A stretch of 64,000 bases of DNA, from assembly GCF_028745505.1 (NCBI RefSeq), contig NZ_JAQZZL010000002.1, positions 1,984,001 through 2,048,000 of the forward strand, in the 5' to 3' direction. The stretch is from Lentisphaera marina. Its GTDB lineage: Bacteria; Verrucomicrobiota; Lentisphaeria; Lentisphaerales; Lentisphaeraceae. This document shows positions 63,529-64,000 of the stretch, in pieces. Below the pieces are notes generated by a model. That model was not told the origin of the DNA, searched no databases, and worked only from the letters and a program-made list of their open reading frames with translations. The stretch's first letter is position 1. Each line of letters opens with the position of its first letter. The translations under genes and the position numbers were made by a program.

Positions 63529-64000
63529 ATGCCAAATACAGGTGCTAGCCATTCGATCACAATTCGCTTACAAATGGATCATCAGCCAGGACTTTTTGCT
63601 AAAGTCGCTGAAATTATTGGTCGACTAGGCGGTAACATTGGCGCCATTGACATTGTTAAAATCACCAAAGGTAAGATAACTCGTGACGTCACAGTCGACA
63701 CGAGTGGAGATGATCATAAAGATGAAATCACCGAACAATTATCTCAACTACAAGGACTGAAAGTCCTCCACATCTCTGACCGAGTCTTGCTCATGCATTT
63801 GGGAGGAAAAATCGAAGTCAATAGTCGTTTCCCTCTCAATTCTCGTGACGAACTCTCCATGGCCTACACACCTGGTGTCGCTCGTGTTTGCGAAGCGATT
63901 CACAAAGATCCTCAACTCGCCCACAATTTAACTATAAAGAAAAATACCGTTGCCATTGTTTCAGACGGAACTGCGGTACTCGGTCTCGGCGATATTGGCC
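63529..64000 (+). CDS. ACT domain-NAD malic enzyme (partial)
   Basis: The frame from ATG at 63529 (ribosome site AGGGAG) runs off the window after about 157 codons. Residues about 10-88 form an ACT domain (HSITIRLQMDHQPGLFAKVA; then IGAIDIVKI), and the malic enzyme core follows with PLNSRDELSMAYTPGVARVC and the start of the VSDGTAVLGLGDIG motif. It decarboxylates malate to pyruvate with NAD(P) reduction. The ACT domain suggests control by a small ligand. The rest of the protein is outside the window. Confidence 0.92.
   Translation, partial: MPNTGASHSITIRLQMDHQPGLFAKVAEIIGRLGGNIGAIDIVKITKGKITRDVTVDTSGDDHKDEITEQLSQLQGLKVLHISDRVLLMHLGGKIEVNSRFPLNSRDELSMAYTPGVARVCEAIHKDPQLAHNLTIKKNTVAIVSDGTAVLGLGDIG

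Overview
The window looks like a chromosomal segment of a Gram-negative marine bacterium of the PVC superphylum, most plausibly a Lentisphaera-like member of the Lentisphaerota (inference, no search was run). Support comes from lipid A and Kdo genes (lpxC, a FabZ-like double hotdog, lpxA, waaA), large H-X9-DG-type prepilins with an N-terminal methylation motif, an SPFH triplet beside a metal ATPase, a B-type succinate dehydrogenase, an aminofutalosine menaquinone gene (mqnE), moderate-to-low GC, and no tRNA, rRNA, CRISPR array or transposase that I could recognise.

Layout. 1-10.1 kb: housekeeping genes (ung partial, M50 protease, DUF2760, short adenylate kinase; waaA-rmuC; a minus-strand run of cmk, thioesterase, DUF4202, RNA methyltransferase and a Usp-DUF389 membrane protein). 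10.1-10.7 kb: a gene-free stretch that appears to hold two small RNAs: a C-rich one with its own promoter and terminator, and a branched structured one ending in a perfect terminator. 10.7-19.6 kb: small hypotheticals, a GT2 glycosyltransferase, then a tightly overlapping minus-strand operon of three SPFH proteins, a His-rich P1B metal ATPase and an ABC ATPase. 19.7-27.2 kb: mqnE, a degenerate Fe-S PD-(D/E)XK-like protein and four prepilin-like genes, two of them recent paralogues. 27.5-34 kb: dprA-topA-dacB-like-MATE. 34-36.6 kb: divergent hmp/nsrR with an operator candidate, a lipoprotein and a STAS protein. 36.7-40.2 kb: sdhCAB. 40.4-43.5 kb: a fused TIGR03546/TIGR03545-like membrane protein and rsgA. 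43.5-48.7 kb: a metallopeptidase and the lipid A cluster, followed by a nucleotidyltransferase, a CYTH protein and a GGQ release-factor-like protein. 48.7-51.2 kb: rluF-like gene, an acetyltransferase, a GGA-rich small RNA and an FMN reductase. 51.3-57.4 kb: ftsA, a Ser/Thr kinase, a biotin carboxylase and transketolase. 57.6-61 kb: a scar of a type I restriction gene joined to a duplicated mnmC 3' end, a TPR gene and mnmC. 61-64 kb: a K+ channel, a Kef-type antiporter and an ACT-malic enzyme (partial).

The most exciting signal is a pair of unannotated small RNAs with opposite character. One (10319-10406) presents a nearly pure pyrimidine 30-nt loop containing an anti-Shine-Dalgarno sequence on a 14-bp terminator stem. 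The other (about 50350-50528) presents 15 GGA motifs in three hairpin loops and their linkers, in the style of CsrB/RsmZ sponge RNAs, and its AGGAGG motifs complement the C-rich loop. Other notable points are the double-hotdog dehydratase whose catalytic His and Glu are split between its two halves, the three tandem repeats in the TopA tail, and the mnmC/hsdR integration scar.
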